A stretch of DNA of 64,000 nucleotides from Aquabacterium lacunae (GTDB taxonomy: Bacteria > Pseudomonadota > Gammaproteobacteria > Burkholderiales > Burkholderiaceae_C): NCBI RefSeq assembly GCF_004310865.1, contig NZ_SIXI01000002.1, positions 434,001-498,000 of the forward strand. The letters are read 5' to 3'. Within the stretch, counting starts at the first letter, position 1, and each line of letters opens with the position of its first letter. Below the pieces are notes generated by a model. It was not told the origin of the DNA and searched no databases. It saw only the letters and a list, made by a program, of their open reading frames with translations. The position numbers were made by a program, and so were the translations under genes. Below, one piece after another: positions 40,415 to 49,275 of the stretch.

Positions 40415-41281
40415 TCAATCGGTCACAGCGGGCATCAGGGCCGCCAGGCGGGGCAAGGCCGCCAGGGCATTGGCGCTGGTTCGGGCGGCGGTCTCGTCCA
40501 GGCGCCAGCCCCGCAGTTCAGCCAGCGTGGCCGCGATGCGCGGCAGCTCGCCAGGCTCGTTGCGGCCATGGGCGGCTTGTGCATCGATGGCGCGCTGTTC
40601 GGCCGTGCGGTACAGCCAGTGCGGCGGGATGTCGGGCGCATCGGTCTCCAGCACCAGGGCCTCGGCAGGCAGGCCCTGTGCCAGGCGCCGGATCTGCAGG
40701 GCGCGGTCGAAGGTCATGGCGCCGCCAAAGCCCAGCTTGAAGCCCATGTCCACAAACGCCATGGCCTGCTGCTCGCTGCCATTGAAGGCGTGGGCAATGC
40801 CGCCGGCCAGCCCCCGGCCTTGCGCGTGCAGGCGGCGCAGGTGCTTGAGCAGGGTGTCGGCGCTGCGGCGCACATGCAGGATCACAGGCCAGCCCCCGGC
40901 ATGGGCCAGGCGCAACTGTTCGGCGTACAGCACCTCTTGCGCGGCACGGGCCGCGGGACTTTGCAGCGCCGGCACGAAGTGGTCCAGCCCGATCTCGCCC
41001 ACGGCCACCAGGCGCGGGTCGGCCGCATGCGCCGCCAGGGCGTCGGCCAGGGCCTGCACGGCGTGTTCACCCGCGCGCCGCAGCCACAGGGGGTGGGTGC
41101 CCAGGGCGTAGCTCAGGCCGTGGTGGTGGGCCAGTTGCCGCACCGTGGCGAAATGGTCGGGCACCACGGCGGGCAGCACCTGCATGCCCACCCCAGCCGC
41201 GCGGGCCCGGCCCACCACCTCGCGCACATCGGCCGAAAACTCGGGCGCGTCGAGGTGGCAGTGGGTGTCGATCCAGAGCAT
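40415..41281 (-). CDS. tatD: TatD-family metal-dependent hydrolase/nuclease
   Basis: A 288-residue TIM-barrel hydrolase with the metal motif DTHCHLD at 5-11, and further ligands in GEIGLDH, LHVRR and ETDAP. TatD enzymes are 3'-5' DNases or RNases. I start it at MLWIDTHC; the longer frame adds 19 implausible residues. It begins 23 bases after lolD and closes the lolC-DUF2189-DUF2788-lolD-tatD operon. Confidence 0.92.
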   Translation of the reverse strand: MLWIDTHCHLDAPEFSADVREVVGRARAAGVGMQVLPAVVPDHFATVRQLAHHHGLSYALGTHPLWLRRAGEHAVQALADALAAHAADPRLVAVGEIGLDHFVPALQSPAARAAQEVLYAEQLRLAHAGGWPVILHVRRSADTLLKHLRRLHAQGRGLAGGIAHAFNGSEQQAMAFVDMGFKLGFGGAMTFDRALQIRRLAQGLPAEALVLETDAPDIPPHWLYRTAEQRAIDAQAAHGRNEPGELPRIAATLAELRGWRLDETAARTSANALAALPRLAALMPAVTD

Positions 41282-41304
41282 GCCGCGCCTGCTGTGGTGC
41301 AGGG

Positions 41305-41985
41305 TCAGACCGCGATGCGGCCTTCCTTGAGCCGGCACATGCGGTCGCAGCGTGCCGCCAGGGCCTCGTCGTGCGTGACCATGACCAGGGCACTGCCACG
41401 GGCCCGGGCCGAGTCGCGCAGCAGCTTGAACACGGTGTCGGCCGTGTGGCGGTCGAGGTTGCCGGTGGGCTCGTCGGCCAGCACGCAGGCCGGCTGCGTG
41501 ACCAGGGCGCGGGCCACGGCCACACGCTGGCGCTCACCGCCCGACAACTCACCAGGGCGGTGTGCTTCACGCGCCGACAGGCCCACCTGGGCCAGCATGT
41601 CACGGGCCACCTTCTGGGCTTTTTCAAGGGGCTCGCGGCGAATCAGCAAGGGCATGGCCACGTTGTCCAGCGCCGAAAACTCCGGCAGCAGGTGGTGAAA
41701 CTGGTAGATGAAGCCCAGGTGGCGGTTGCGCCACTGGCCCTGGGCGGCAGCCCCCATGCCCGCCCAGTCGCGGCCCATGAGCTGCACCTTGCCCTGGCTG
41801 GGGGCATCAAGCCCACCCAGCAGGTGCAGCAAAGTGCTCTTGCCCGAGCCGGAGGCGCCCACGATGGCGATGGATTCACCCTTGCGCACGTCAAGGTCGA
41901 TGCCTTGCAGCACGGTGACATCCAGCGGGCCTTCCCGAAAGCGTTGCTGCACACCGTGCGCAGACAGGATGGTGTCCTGGTTCAT
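41305..41985 (-). CDS. lolD: Lipoprotein-releasing ABC transporter ATPase LolD
   Basis: A 226-residue ATPase that powers extraction of outer-membrane lipoproteins from the inner membrane by LolCE. Walker A is GASGSGKST, the signature LSGGERQR and Walker [13 protein letters not shown]. The start is MNQDTILS. Two small membrane-protein genes lie between it and lolC. Confidence 0.95.
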   Translation of the reverse strand: MNQDTILSAHGVQQRFREGPLDVTVLQGIDLDVRKGESIAIVGASGSGKSTLLHLLGGLDAPSQGKVQLMGRDWAGMGAAAQGQWRNRHLGFIYQFHHLLPEFSALDNVAMPLLIRREPLEKAQKVARDMLAQVGLSAREAHRPGELSGGERQRVAVARALVTQPACVLADEPTGNLDRHTADTVFKLLRDSARARGSALVMVTHDEALAARCDRMCRLKEGRIAV

Positions 41986-42001
41986 GTGTTGCACCCCGGG
42001 C

Positions 42002-42211
42002 TCAGATCTTGAGGTACCAAGCGATGAACTGCTTGGCCACGAAGCCCAGCATGCCAAAGCCCAGCACCAGCAGCAGCACGAAGGTGCCGAACTTGCCGGC
42101 CTTCGATTGCCGGGCCAGCTGCACGATGATGAACACCATGTAGAGCATGAAACCGCCGATGCCGACGGTCATGCCCAGTTGAGCAATCTGCTCCTCGTTC
42201 AAGCCAAACAT
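42002..42211 (-). CDS. DUF2788 small membrane protein
   Basis: A 69-residue protein with two transmembrane helices (about 14-33 and 43-63) joined by a short basic loop (RQSKAGK). The pattern fits DUF2788, whose function is unknown. It lies between the DUF2189 gene and lolD with gaps of 6 and 16 bases, so it is part of the lol operon. Confidence 0.8.
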   Translation of the reverse strand: MFGLNEEQIAQLGMTVGIGGFMLYMVFIIVQLARQSKAGKFGTFVLLLVLGFGMLGFVAKQFIAWYLKI

Positions 42212-42217
42212 TGCACA

Positions 42218-42991
42218 TCAACTTTCGCGCACCACGAGGTCGCGGTAGGCGTGCCAGCTGGCATGTCCCAGCACCGGCAACACCACGATCAGAAGGAACA
42301 TCACGGAACCAAAGCCCACCAGGGTGAGCACCATGACGATGCCCGCCCACAGGCTGCTGAGCACCGGGTTGGTGGCCACGGCGCGCACGCTGGTCATCAT
42401 GGCGCGGCGCACAGACACGTCCTTGCGGTCCATCAGCAAAGGCATGGTCACCAGCGACGAGGCGAACACGGGCGCGGCCATGGCGCCCCCCAGGATCACC
42501 CAGAACTCGAACAGGCCCGTGCCTTCGGGCGACACCATGTAGCGCAGGAACTCGGTGGGGGTGTGGATCGCACCCTGCGACCACCATGTGATCAGCGAGG
42601 CCGAGGTGACCACCCAGACGCTGCCCGCGATCATCAGCAGGAAGCCGAACAGCATCATGCGGCCGTCCCAGGTGGTCCAGACCGCCCGCACGGTGCGCCA
42701 GCCGGGCTCTCGTCCGAGATTGATCTCGCGGCTGACGGCGTACAGGCCCGTCACCAGCATGGGTGCGACCAGCAAGAAGCCTGAGAACGCGCCGGCCAGG
42801 GCCCAGAACCGGTCCCAGCCGACGTACAGCAGGAAGCCGCCAAACACGGCCATGGCCAGCCCGTGTCCCAGGCCGATGAAGGGCGCTTCCATGAAGTCAC
42901 GCCAGCCCAGGGCCAGCCAGCGCAAGGTGCGCAGGGAATGGATGCGACGCACGTGCAGGGCATCGTCAGCATGCGGCATGGAATCACTCAT
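42218..42991 (-). CDS. DUF2189 (BPSS1780-like) membrane protein
   Basis: A 257-residue protein with about six membrane helices. The N-terminal pattern LRWLALGWRDFMEAP and LVAPMLVTGLYAVSR is typical of DUF2189. Function is unknown. The start codon lies inside the 3' end of lolC with an eight-base overlap (ATGAGTGA), which implies coupled translation. The longer upstream frame reads through lolC and was rejected. Confidence 0.85.
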   Translation of the reverse strand: MSDSMPHADDALHVRRIHSLRTLRWLALGWRDFMEAPFIGLGHGLAMAVFGGFLLYVGWDRFWALAGAFSGFLLVAPMLVTGLYAVSREINLGREPGWRTVRAVWTTWDGRMMLFGFLLMIAGSVWVVTSASLITWWSQGAIHTPTEFLRYMVSPEGTGLFEFWVILGGAMAAPVFASSLVTMPLLMDRKDVSVRRAMMTSVRAVATNPVLSSLWAGIVMVLTLVGFGSVMFLLIVVLPVLGHASWHAYRDLVVRES

Positions 42992-44237
42992 AACGCAGGG
43001 CCTGTGCAGGTTGAACACGGCTGGCACGCCAGCTGGGATAGAGGGTGGCCAGCAGCGACAGCAGCAGCGACAACACACCGATGGGGACGATGTCGGCCGC
43101 CTGCGGCTCGCTGGGCATCTTGCTGATGAGGTAGATGCTGCCGGGCAGGAAGTTCACACCCAGCAGACGTTCGATGAAGGGCACGATGACATCGATGTTG
43201 AACGCCACCAGCAGGCCCAGGCCCAGGCCGGACACCGTGCCCATGACGCCCGACAGCGCGCCCTGCACCATGAAGATGCCCATGATGGAGCGCGGGCTGG
43301 CGCCCAGGGTGCGCAGGATGGCGATGTCGGCCTGCTTGTCGGTGACGGTCATGACCAGGGTGGACACCAGATTGAAGGCGGCCACGGCCACGATCAGCGT
43401 CAGGATGATGAACATCATGCGCTTTTCCACCTGCACGGCGTCGAACCAGTTGGCGTTGGTGCGGGTCCAGTCGCGCACGATGATGTCGCTGCCCAGTGAT
43501 TCGGCCAGTTCGTTGCCCACCACACGGGCTTCGGTGGCTTGCTTCAGCTTGAGCTGCACGGCCATGGGGCCCCCGGTGCGGAACAGCTTGGCGGCATCCT
43601 GCACATGCATCATCAGCACGCCACTGTCGTATTCGTAATGGCCCGCCTGGAACACGCCCACCACCGTGACCTGCTTGAGGCGGGGCACCACGCCAGCCGG
43701 CGTGACCTGGCCGCTGGGGGCCACCAGGGTGAGCACGTCACCCCGTTGCACGCCCAGCGATCGGGCCAGCTCCAGCCCCACCACCACGCCCCATTGCCCG
43801 GGCTGAAGCTGCGCCAACACAGGCTGCATCTGAGCGGCCAATGGCGTGACCTGGGCCTCGGCCACCGGGTCGATGCCACGCACCATCACACCCCGCATGT
43901 CTTCGCCTCGGGCGATCAGGGCCTGGGCCGGGATGAAGGGCGCCGCCCCCACCACGGCCTTGTTCTGCTGAGCGCGCCGGGCCAGGGCCTGCCAGTCGGC
44001 CAGCGGTGCACCGGAGGCATCGAACAGCTCCACATGGGCAATGACCGACAGCATGCGGTCACGCACCTCTTTCTGGAACCCGTTCATCACCGACAGCACG
44101 ATGATCAGGGCGGCCACCCCCAGGGCAATGCCCACCACGGACACGCCGGAAATGAAAGAAATGAACCCGTTCTTTCGGGCGCGGCGACCGGCCCGCGTAT
44201 AGCGCCAGCCGATCCGCCATTCATAAGGCAAGGTCAT
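42984..44237 (-). CDS. lolC: Lipoprotein-releasing ABC transporter permease LolC/E
   Basis: A 417-residue inner-membrane permease with an N-terminal helix (RKNGFISFISGVSVVGIALGV region), a large periplasmic domain (about 50-270) that handles the lipoprotein, and three C-terminal helices of the FtsX fold. Only one permease gene is present here, so the transporter either uses a homodimer-like permease or has its partner elsewhere. I start it at MTLPYEWRIG with GGGG upstream. It is first of the five-gene lol operon. Confidence 0.93.
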   Translation of the reverse strand: MTLPYEWRIGWRYTRAGRRARKNGFISFISGVSVVGIALGVAALIIVLSVMNGFQKEVRDRMLSVIAHVELFDASGAPLADWQALARRAQQNKAVVGAAPFIPAQALIARGEDMRGVMVRGIDPVAEAQVTPLAAQMQPVLAQLQPGQWGVVVGLELARSLGVQRGDVLTLVAPSGQVTPAGVVPRLKQVTVVGVFQAGHYEYDSGVLMMHVQDAAKLFRTGGPMAVQLKLKQATEARVVGNELAESLGSDIIVRDWTRTNANWFDAVQVEKRMMFIILTLIVAVAAFNLVSTLVMTVTDKQADIAILRTLGASPRSIMGIFMVQGALSGVMGTVSGLGLGLLVAFNIDVIVPFIERLLGVNFLPGSIYLISKMPSEPQAADIVPIGVLSLLLSLLATLYPSWRASRVQPAQALRYE

Positions 44238-44259
44238 ATGCCCCGCAGTGTACCCATTC

Positions 44260-44265
44260 GATAAT
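44260..44265 (+). promoter_or_regulatory. -10 box, possible leaderless promoter
   Basis: GATAAT ends six bases before the ATG at 44272. The usual initiation distance puts the first transcribed base at or next to the start codon. Confidence 0.5.
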
Positions 44266-44271
44266 GCACCC

Positions 44272-45249
44272 ATGGTTCAACCCACCGACCACCACCTCGT
44301 GCTGCCCTGGTCAGCCAGCCTGTCCGACGCCTGCCTGCAGGCCCTGCCCCGGCTCGATGCCCCGGGCGCCCTGCCCCACCTGCATGCGCTGCTGGGCCAA
44401 CTGACCGATGCCCACTGGCTCAAGGGCGATGAATACGACCCGGCCGCCCCCCACGAGCGCGTGCTGGCACGGCTGCGCGGCTGGCCCGACACACAGGCAC
44501 CATGGGCCGCCGACCAGGCTCGGCGGGACGGTCTGCAACCCGCCCCTGGGCAGGCCTGGGGCCTCTTGAGCCCCTGCCACTGGCTGATGGGCCATGACCA
44601 CCTGACCGTGGTGCACCCGGACGAGTTGCAACTGAGCGAGACCGAATCCCGGGCCTTGTTCAAGCCCCTGCAGGAACTGTTCGAAAGCGACGGCTGGCAG
44701 ATGCACTGGGCCACACCCACACGCTGGTATGCCGTGCACGACAGCCTGGCCCAGTTCCAGACGGCGTCGCTCGACCGGCTGATCGGCCGCAACCCCGACC
44801 TCTGGATGCCCGAGGCCACCCAGGCCCGCCACCTCAAGCGCCTGCAGGCCGAGGTGCAGATGATGTTCCACAACCACCCGGTGAACGAAGCCCGCGAGGC
44901 GCAGGGGCGGCTGACCGTCAACTCGTTCTGGCTGAGTGGCTGCGGCGTGGCCACCGCCGACCTGGGCGGCCCCCTGCCGCTGGGCACCCGGGTGGACGAC
45001 AGCCTGCGCCAGGCCATGCTGCGCAACGACGTTACGGCCTGGGAGGCCGCCTGGCAGGTGCTGGACCAGGGGCTGGTGCACGAGGCCCTGCAGGCCCACG
45101 AGGCTGGACGCCGCGTGCGCCTGACCCTGTGCGGTGAACGCCATGCCGTGGCCCTGCAGGCTGCCGAACCGCAAGGCCTGATGAGCCGACTTCGCCAGAT
45201 GTTCAAACCCGCCAGCCCCCAGGTGGCCCCTCTGCTTCAGGACCTTTGA
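44272..45249 (+). CDS. RpfE-type conserved protein upstream of recJ
   Basis: A 325-residue cytosolic protein without signal peptide or membrane segment, rich in Trp, His and Leu. A central stretch contains NSFWLSGCG near residue 221. It resembles the RpfE-type regulatory protein family (sometimes loosely annotated as phosphoglycerate mutase-like), which also neighbours recJ in Xanthomonas. No mutase active site is seen, so I give no enzyme function. recJ starts three bases after its stop, so the two are co-transcribed. Confidence 0.6.
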   Translation: MVQPTDHHLVLPWSASLSDACLQALPRLDAPGALPHLHALLGQLTDAHWLKGDEYDPAAPHERVLARLRGWPDTQAPWAADQARRDGLQPAPGQAWGLLSPCHWLMGHDHLTVVHPDELQLSETESRALFKPLQELFESDGWQMHWATPTRWYAVHDSLAQFQTASLDRLIGRNPDLWMPEATQARHLKRLQAEVQMMFHNHPVNEAREAQGRLTVNSFWLSGCGVATADLGGPLPLGTRVDDSLRQAMLRNDVTAWEAAWQVLDQGLVHEALQAHEAGRRVRLTLCGERHAVALQAAEPQGLMSRLRQMFKPASPQVAPLLQDL

Positions 45250-45252
45250 GCC

Positions 45253-46974
45253 ATGCAGTTCATCACCCGTGAAGTGCCACCCCGCGCGGCCTGGACCCTG
45301 GAGGAAGCGGGCCTGCCTCCGCTGCTGGCCCGCTTGCTGGCCGCACGCGGCATTCGCCAGGCCGACCAGCTCGACGACACCCCGGCCCGCCTGCTGCCCC
45401 CCAGCCAGCTCAAGGGCGCACAAGACGCGGCCCGCCTGCTGGCCGATGCCCTGCAGCAAGGCCGCAAGCTGTGCATCGTGGCCGACTACGACTGCGACGG
45501 TGCCACCGCCTGCGCCACCGGCCTGCGGGGTCTGGCCCTGCTGGGTTTTGCGCCTGAGCACCTGGGCTATGTGGTGCCTGACCGCGCCCTGCACGGCTAT
45601 GGCCTGACCCCCCCCATCGTCGACCTGGTGGCCCAGCAAGGCGGTCAGGTGCTGATCACGGTGGACAACGGCATGGCCAGCCACGAAGCCGTGGCGATGG
45701 CCCGCGCTCAGGGCATGCAGGTGCTGATCACCGACCACCACCTGCCCGTGGTCGATGCACAGGGGCGGTTCAGCCTGCCCGAGGCCGATGTGATCGTGAA
45801 CCCCAACCAGCCGGAGTGCCCGTTCCCATCGAAGGCGCTGGTGGGCGTGGGCGTGATGTTCTACGTGCTGCTGGCAGTGCGCGCCGAACTCCGCCAGCGG
45901 GGGGTGTTTGACGCCGCCACCCAACCACGCCTGGAGGCCCTGCTCGACCTGGTGGCCCTGGGCACGGTGGCCGATGTGGGCAAGCTCGACGAGAACAACC
46001 GTCGGCTGGTCTCGCTGGGCCTCAAGCGCATCCGCAAGGGGCACATGCAGGCCGGCATCGCCGCGCTGTACCAGGCCGCCGGGCGCGATGCAAGCAAGGC
46101 CAGCAGCCAGGACTTCGGCTTCACCCTGGGCCCGCGGGTGAACGCGGCCGGCCGCCTGGCCGACATGCGCCTGGGCATCGAATGCCTGCTGACCGATGAC
46201 CCGGCCCGCGCACAGAGCCTGGCCGTGCAGCTGGACGGCATCAACCGCGAACGGCGCGAGCTGGAGTCGGGCATGAAGGACATGGCCGAGGCCAGCCTCG
46301 ACCGCCTCATGCCCGAGGGCGAAGCACCTGCGGCCATCAGCCTGTTCGAACCCGAGTTCCACGAGGGCGTAGTGGGCATCGTGGCCTCGCGCCTGAAAGA
46401 CCGCCTGCACCGCCCCACTTTCGTGTTCGCCATGGGGCAAGATGGCCTGCTCAAGGGCTCTGGACGCAGCATCCCGGGCTTTCACCTGCGCGACGCACTC
46501 GACCTGGTCAGCAAGCGCCACCCGGGCCTGCTGCGCAAGTTCGGCGGACACGCCATGGCCGCAGGCTGCACCATCCTGGAGGAACACTTCGACACCTTCG
46601 ATGCGGCTTTCCGGGCCGTGGCCGAGGCCCAGCTCGACGCCGACACCTTGCAGCGACGCCTGCACACCGACGGCCCGCTGCCTGCCGAGGCCTATGCCGC
46701 CGAGGTGGTGGCCGAGCTGGAGCAGGCCGTGTGGGGCCCGGGTTTCGAGCCGCCCGTGTTTGCCGACCGGGTGGAGGTGCTGAACCAGCGGCTGGTGGGC
46801 GAACGCCACCTCAAACTCAGCCTGAGGGTGAACGGCCAACAGCGTGACGGGATCTGGTTTGGGCGCTCAGAGCCGCTACCCGACCAGGCATGGCTGGCTT
46901 ACCGGGTGGCCGTGGACGAGTTCCGAGGCCAGCAGCGCGTGCAGATGGTGATCGAGGCCCAGGCCGATGCCTGA
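45253..46974 (+). CDS. recJ: Single-stranded-DNA-specific exonuclease RecJ
   Basis: A 573-residue 5'-3' exonuclease for RecF-pathway recombination, mismatch repair and base excision repair. The DHH-family motifs are ADYDCDGATA near residue 77, DNGMASHEA near 140 and TDHHLP near 160. The DHHA1 domain has the Gly-rich GRSIPGFHLRDAL and KFGGHAMAAGC, and an OB-like domain lies at the C-terminus. It is convergent with flgN. Confidence 0.96.
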   Translation: MQFITREVPPRAAWTLEEAGLPPLLARLLAARGIRQADQLDDTPARLLPPSQLKGAQDAARLLADALQQGRKLCIVADYDCDGATACATGLRGLALLGFAPEHLGYVVPDRALHGYGLTPPIVDLVAQQGGQVLITVDNGMASHEAVAMARAQGMQVLITDHHLPVVDAQGRFSLPEADVIVNPNQPECPFPSKALVGVGVMFYVLLAVRAELRQRGVFDAATQPRLEALLDLVALGTVADVGKLDENNRRLVSLGLKRIRKGHMQAGIAALYQAAGRDASKASSQDFGFTLGPRVNAAGRLADMRLGIECLLTDDPARAQSLAVQLDGINRERRELESGMKDMAEASLDRLMPEGEAPAAISLFEPEFHEGVVGIVASRLKDRLHRPTFVFAMGQDGLLKGSGRSIPGFHLRDALDLVSKRHPGLLRKFGGHAMAAGCTILEEHFDTFDAAFRAVAEAQLDADTLQRRLHTDGPLPAEAYAAEVVAELEQAVWGPGFEPPVFADRVEVLNQRLVGERHLKLSLRVNGQQRDGIWFGRSEPLPDQAWLAYRVAVDEFRGQQRVQMVIEAQADA

Positions 46975-46993
46975 GCCCGACAGGCCGCCTCAG
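46971..46993. repeat. Short inverted repeat at the recJ/flgN convergent stops
   Basis: CTGAG (recJ stop) and CTCAG (flgN stop) are complementary over five bases. It is weaker than the two similar elements at 14434 and 37212. Confidence 0.25.
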
Positions 46994-47376
46994 CCCTTGT
47001 AGGCGTTCAGCGCAGCGGCCGTGCGGGTGCGGGGGCCGGCTGTGGGGGCGGTGCCCGCGGGAGCATCGGCGTCGCGGGGCAGCAGCACGTCGAGCGTGCG
47101 CGAGATGGCGTGCGTGGCGTAGTGCAGGTTTTGCTGCAGTTGCACGACGCGGGTCTGCGCCAGGCTCAAGCGGTGGCGCAAATCGGCCGACATCGGGTCA
47201 GCGCCGGTGGCGGCAGCATGGCGAAAGGCACTGAGCGAATCGGCCAGGGTGCGGTGCAGGTCTTGGGCACAGGTTTCCAGCCGGGCCGGATCAGGCTGGG
47301 CCAGGGCCTCATCGAGCTCGCGCAGCCGGGCCTCAATGGCCTCGACATGCGCGCGGATCTCGGGGTGCAGGCTCAT
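46990..47376 (-). CDS. flgN: FlgN-like flagellar export chaperone
   Basis: A 128-residue, mostly helical protein with heptad-like Leu/Ala spacing (about 1-95) and a disordered Ala/Thr-rich tail ending in LNAYKG. It is identified by its place directly after flgM and by its size; sequence identity in this family is low. FlgN escorts the hook-filament junction proteins FlgK and FlgL to the export gate. It is co-transcribed with flgM. Confidence 0.75.
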   Translation of the reverse strand: MSLHPEIRAHVEAIEARLRELDEALAQPDPARLETCAQDLHRTLADSLSAFRHAAATGADPMSADLRHRLSLAQTRVVQLQQNLHYATHAISRTLDVLLPRDADAPAGTAPTAGPRTRTAAALNAYKG

Positions 47377-47391
47377 GCGTCAGACCAGGGC

Positions 47392-47703
47392 TCAGGACAC
47401 GCGGGGGCTGAGCAGTTCTTTCGCGTTGGCGATCAGCTTGTCGGCTATCACTTCCGGATTGACCTGGTAGCTGCCGTCGTCGATGGCCTGCTTGACCTGC
47501 GCGACCTTGTCGGCATCGAAAGCGGGATCCGTGCCATTGAGCAGCGATGCCGCGGTGTTGGACAGCGTGACCTTGGCGCTCGAGCCAACGCCGCCGTCCA
47601 GCGAGGCGGTCTTGCCCGACGTCTTGGTCGAGACCGTGCTTTCCGTGCGGGTGCCGCCGCCCACACCATTGATGGGCTTGTCGGAGGGGTTGCCGATCTT
47701 CAT
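47392..47703 (-). CDS. flgM: Anti-sigma-28 factor FlgM
   Basis: A 103-residue protein with a Gly/Ser/Thr-rich disordered N-terminal half and a conserved helical C-terminal half (about 50-100; segment VKQAIDDGSYQVNPEVIADKL core) that binds FliA. It holds late flagellar genes off until the hook is complete, when it is exported. A sigma-28-like promoter lies upstream, giving the known feedback arrangement. Confidence 0.92.
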   Translation of the reverse strand: MKIGNPSDKPINGVGGGTRTESTVSTKTSGKTASLDGGVGSSAKVTLSNTAASLLNGTDPAFDADKVAQVKQAIDDGSYQVNPEVIADKLIANAKELLSPRVS

Positions 47704-47748
47704 GTTGAACTCCTTGCTCCTGGTACAGACCAGGTGGTGATGTCAGCG

Positions 47749-47775
47749 ATATCGTCGCCCCCGTGCACGACTTGA
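47749..47775 (-). promoter_or_regulatory. Sigma-28 (FliA)-like promoter of flgMN
   Basis: On the minus strand TCAAGTCG (47775-47768), 11 bases, then GACGATAT (47756-47749). This compares with TAAAGTTT-N11-GCCGATAA: five of eight and six of eight matches with the exact spacing. The flgM start codon is 46 bases downstream of the -10 box. Confidence 0.65.
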
Positions 47776-47845
47776 GTATCAAAGTGCAAATTCCCCTTGT
47801 TCAGGGGAGCCAGCAGGCTGAAACACGTGCGGGAAGACGCAGACC

Positions 47846-48589
47846 TCATAGCAAGACCTCTGCCATGCGTTCCGCCACCGGCCGACCGCAAATGATGCGG
47901 CCATTTTCGAAGCGGATCCTGGCACATTGTCCCTCATCACCATGCGAAATGGCCAGCCCCTCGGCAGACGCGGCAAAACCCGGCCCACGGACCTGAACCG
48001 TGACCGGGTCACCTGCGGCGAACCACCGCCGCTGCCGAAGATCGTCCTGTCTGACACTTTCCCCTGGGTCGACCGGCCGAACCAACGATCGGCCCACCAC
48101 GTCTTCCACCCGCTGAAAAGCCGGTGAGGCCGACGAGGCCAGGTCGGTTTCCCCCAGCCGCACATCGGCAGCCTGGATGGGTTGCCCGGGCTTGAGTGGC
48201 ACCACGGCCACCACCGCCGCCGCCCACACCTTGACCTGCACAGGCCAGTACACATTCCAGCGCACGGCGCCTTGCTCGCAGCGCATGCCCACCTTGGCGC
48301 GGCCCCACAGTCGGGTGCCTTCGGGCAGGTAGGCGCGCACCTTGTCACAGGGGGCCAGTTTCAGGCGAGGGTCGAGTTCACCCAGGGTCACCTCGACACG
48401 GGGCGACTTCTGCCCTTTGGGGCCAGCAGGCTGAACCGTCTGCGCCACCGTGTCGACCTGCCCTTTGATCAGGGCGTCGAGTTCGGCGCGCAAGTCCTGT
48501 GCGTGGGCGGGCTGAGCCCACAAGGCCAGGAGGCACAGCAGGCACCAGGCCAGCAGCACCGCCGCGCTGATGCGCAGGTGTTCGGACAT
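47846..48589 (-). CDS. flgA: Flagellar P-ring assembly chaperone FlgA
   Basis: A 247-residue periplasmic chaperone for FlgI polymerisation. A signal peptide (about 1-30, hydrophobic core LLAWCLLCLLALWA, ending AHA) precedes the FlgA domain with SAF-like part (PLKPGQPIQAADV near 148, RPVDPGESV near 187). The start is MSEHLRIS; a Met 25 codons upstream is an alternative, and neither has a strong ribosome-binding site. It is divergent from flgB. Confidence 0.9.
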   Translation of the reverse strand: MSEHLRISAAVLLAWCLLCLLALWAQPAHAQDLRAELDALIKGQVDTVAQTVQPAGPKGQKSPRVEVTLGELDPRLKLAPCDKVRAYLPEGTRLWGRAKVGMRCEQGAVRWNVYWPVQVKVWAAAVVAVVPLKPGQPIQAADVRLGETDLASSASPAFQRVEDVVGRSLVRPVDPGESVRQDDLRQRRWFAAGDPVTVQVRGPGFAASAEGLAISHGDEGQCARIRFENGRIICGRPVAERMAEVLL

Positions 48590-48669
48590 CACCGGAAGGT
48601 CCGCCACGCTGTTGCGGTGGGGCGCTGTCCGGCTCCAGGCAGAGGGATGACGATGAACTTTCATGGGTA

Positions 48670-48697
48670 TTGACTGTAGGCAGGCACACCATGAAAT
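48670..48697 (+). promoter_or_regulatory. Candidate promoter of the flgB operon
   Basis: TTGACT (48670-48675), 16 bases, then TGAAAT (48692-48697), about 100 bases before flgB. The match is moderate, and early flagellar operons often need an activator such as FlhDC. Confidence 0.35.
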
Positions 48698-48795
48698 GGG
48701 GAGCGAAATGCGGGACAAACGGCCTGTTATTCGGCCTCATGTTCGGGCAGTGGCCGACACACCATGCCTGACATGCGCCGCAGGAGGTGTGAACC

Positions 48796-49263
48796 ATGTT
48801 GAACAAGATCACCGACAGCCTGAATTTCAATGCTGAAGCGCTCCGCCTGCGGTCGGAGCGCCAACGCCTGCTGGCCAGCAACATCGCGAACGCCGACACG
48901 CCCAGCTATGTGGCGCGTGACTTCAACTTTGGCGAAGCCCTGAAGCAGGCCACAGGCCAAGGCTCGGTGGCCGCCAAGGGCCTGACCGGTCCCACAGGCG
49001 AGCCTCGCACCCTGCGCATGCCCACGCTGGCCCTGGCTGGCACCCAAGGCACCCACCTGGCCAAAAACGGCCTGCCGCCCGGCAGCAATGCCAACGAAGA
49101 GATGACCTACAGCCTGCAGTCGATGACCAACCTGGACCGCAACACCGTGGACATGGACCGCGAGCGCGCCAACTTCACGGACAACACGGTGCGCTATGAA
49201 GCCACGCTGCGTTTCCTGAACGGCCAGATCAAGACCCTGAACACGGCCATCACGGGCCAGTGA
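48796..49263 (+). CDS. flgB: Flagellar basal-body rod protein FlgB
   Basis: A 155-residue proximal rod subunit exported through the flagellar type III gate. The N-terminal rod motif is LLASNIANADTPSYVARDF, near residues 22-40, and the C-terminal helix supports axial packing. The ribosome-binding site GGAGGT precedes the ATG. It is the first gene of a twelve-gene run ending with the HDOD gene. Confidence 0.95.
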   Translation: MLNKITDSLNFNAEALRLRSERQRLLASNIANADTPSYVARDFNFGEALKQATGQGSVAAKGLTGPTGEPRTLRMPTLALAGTQGTHLAKNGLPPGSNANEEMTYSLQSMTNLDRNTVDMDRERANFTDNTVRYEATLRFLNGQIKTLNTAITGQ

Positions 49264-49275
49264 AGGAGCTGAACG

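Noticed and set aside
44311..46839. An 842-codon frame opposite the RpfE-type gene and recJ
   Set aside because: It covers two well-supported genes on the other strand and has the low-complexity composition of an antisense frame.
48695..48712. A sequence resembling half of a FlhDC box upstream of flgB
   Set aside because: The second half is off by one base and it overlaps the candidate -10 box, so the match is too weak to call.
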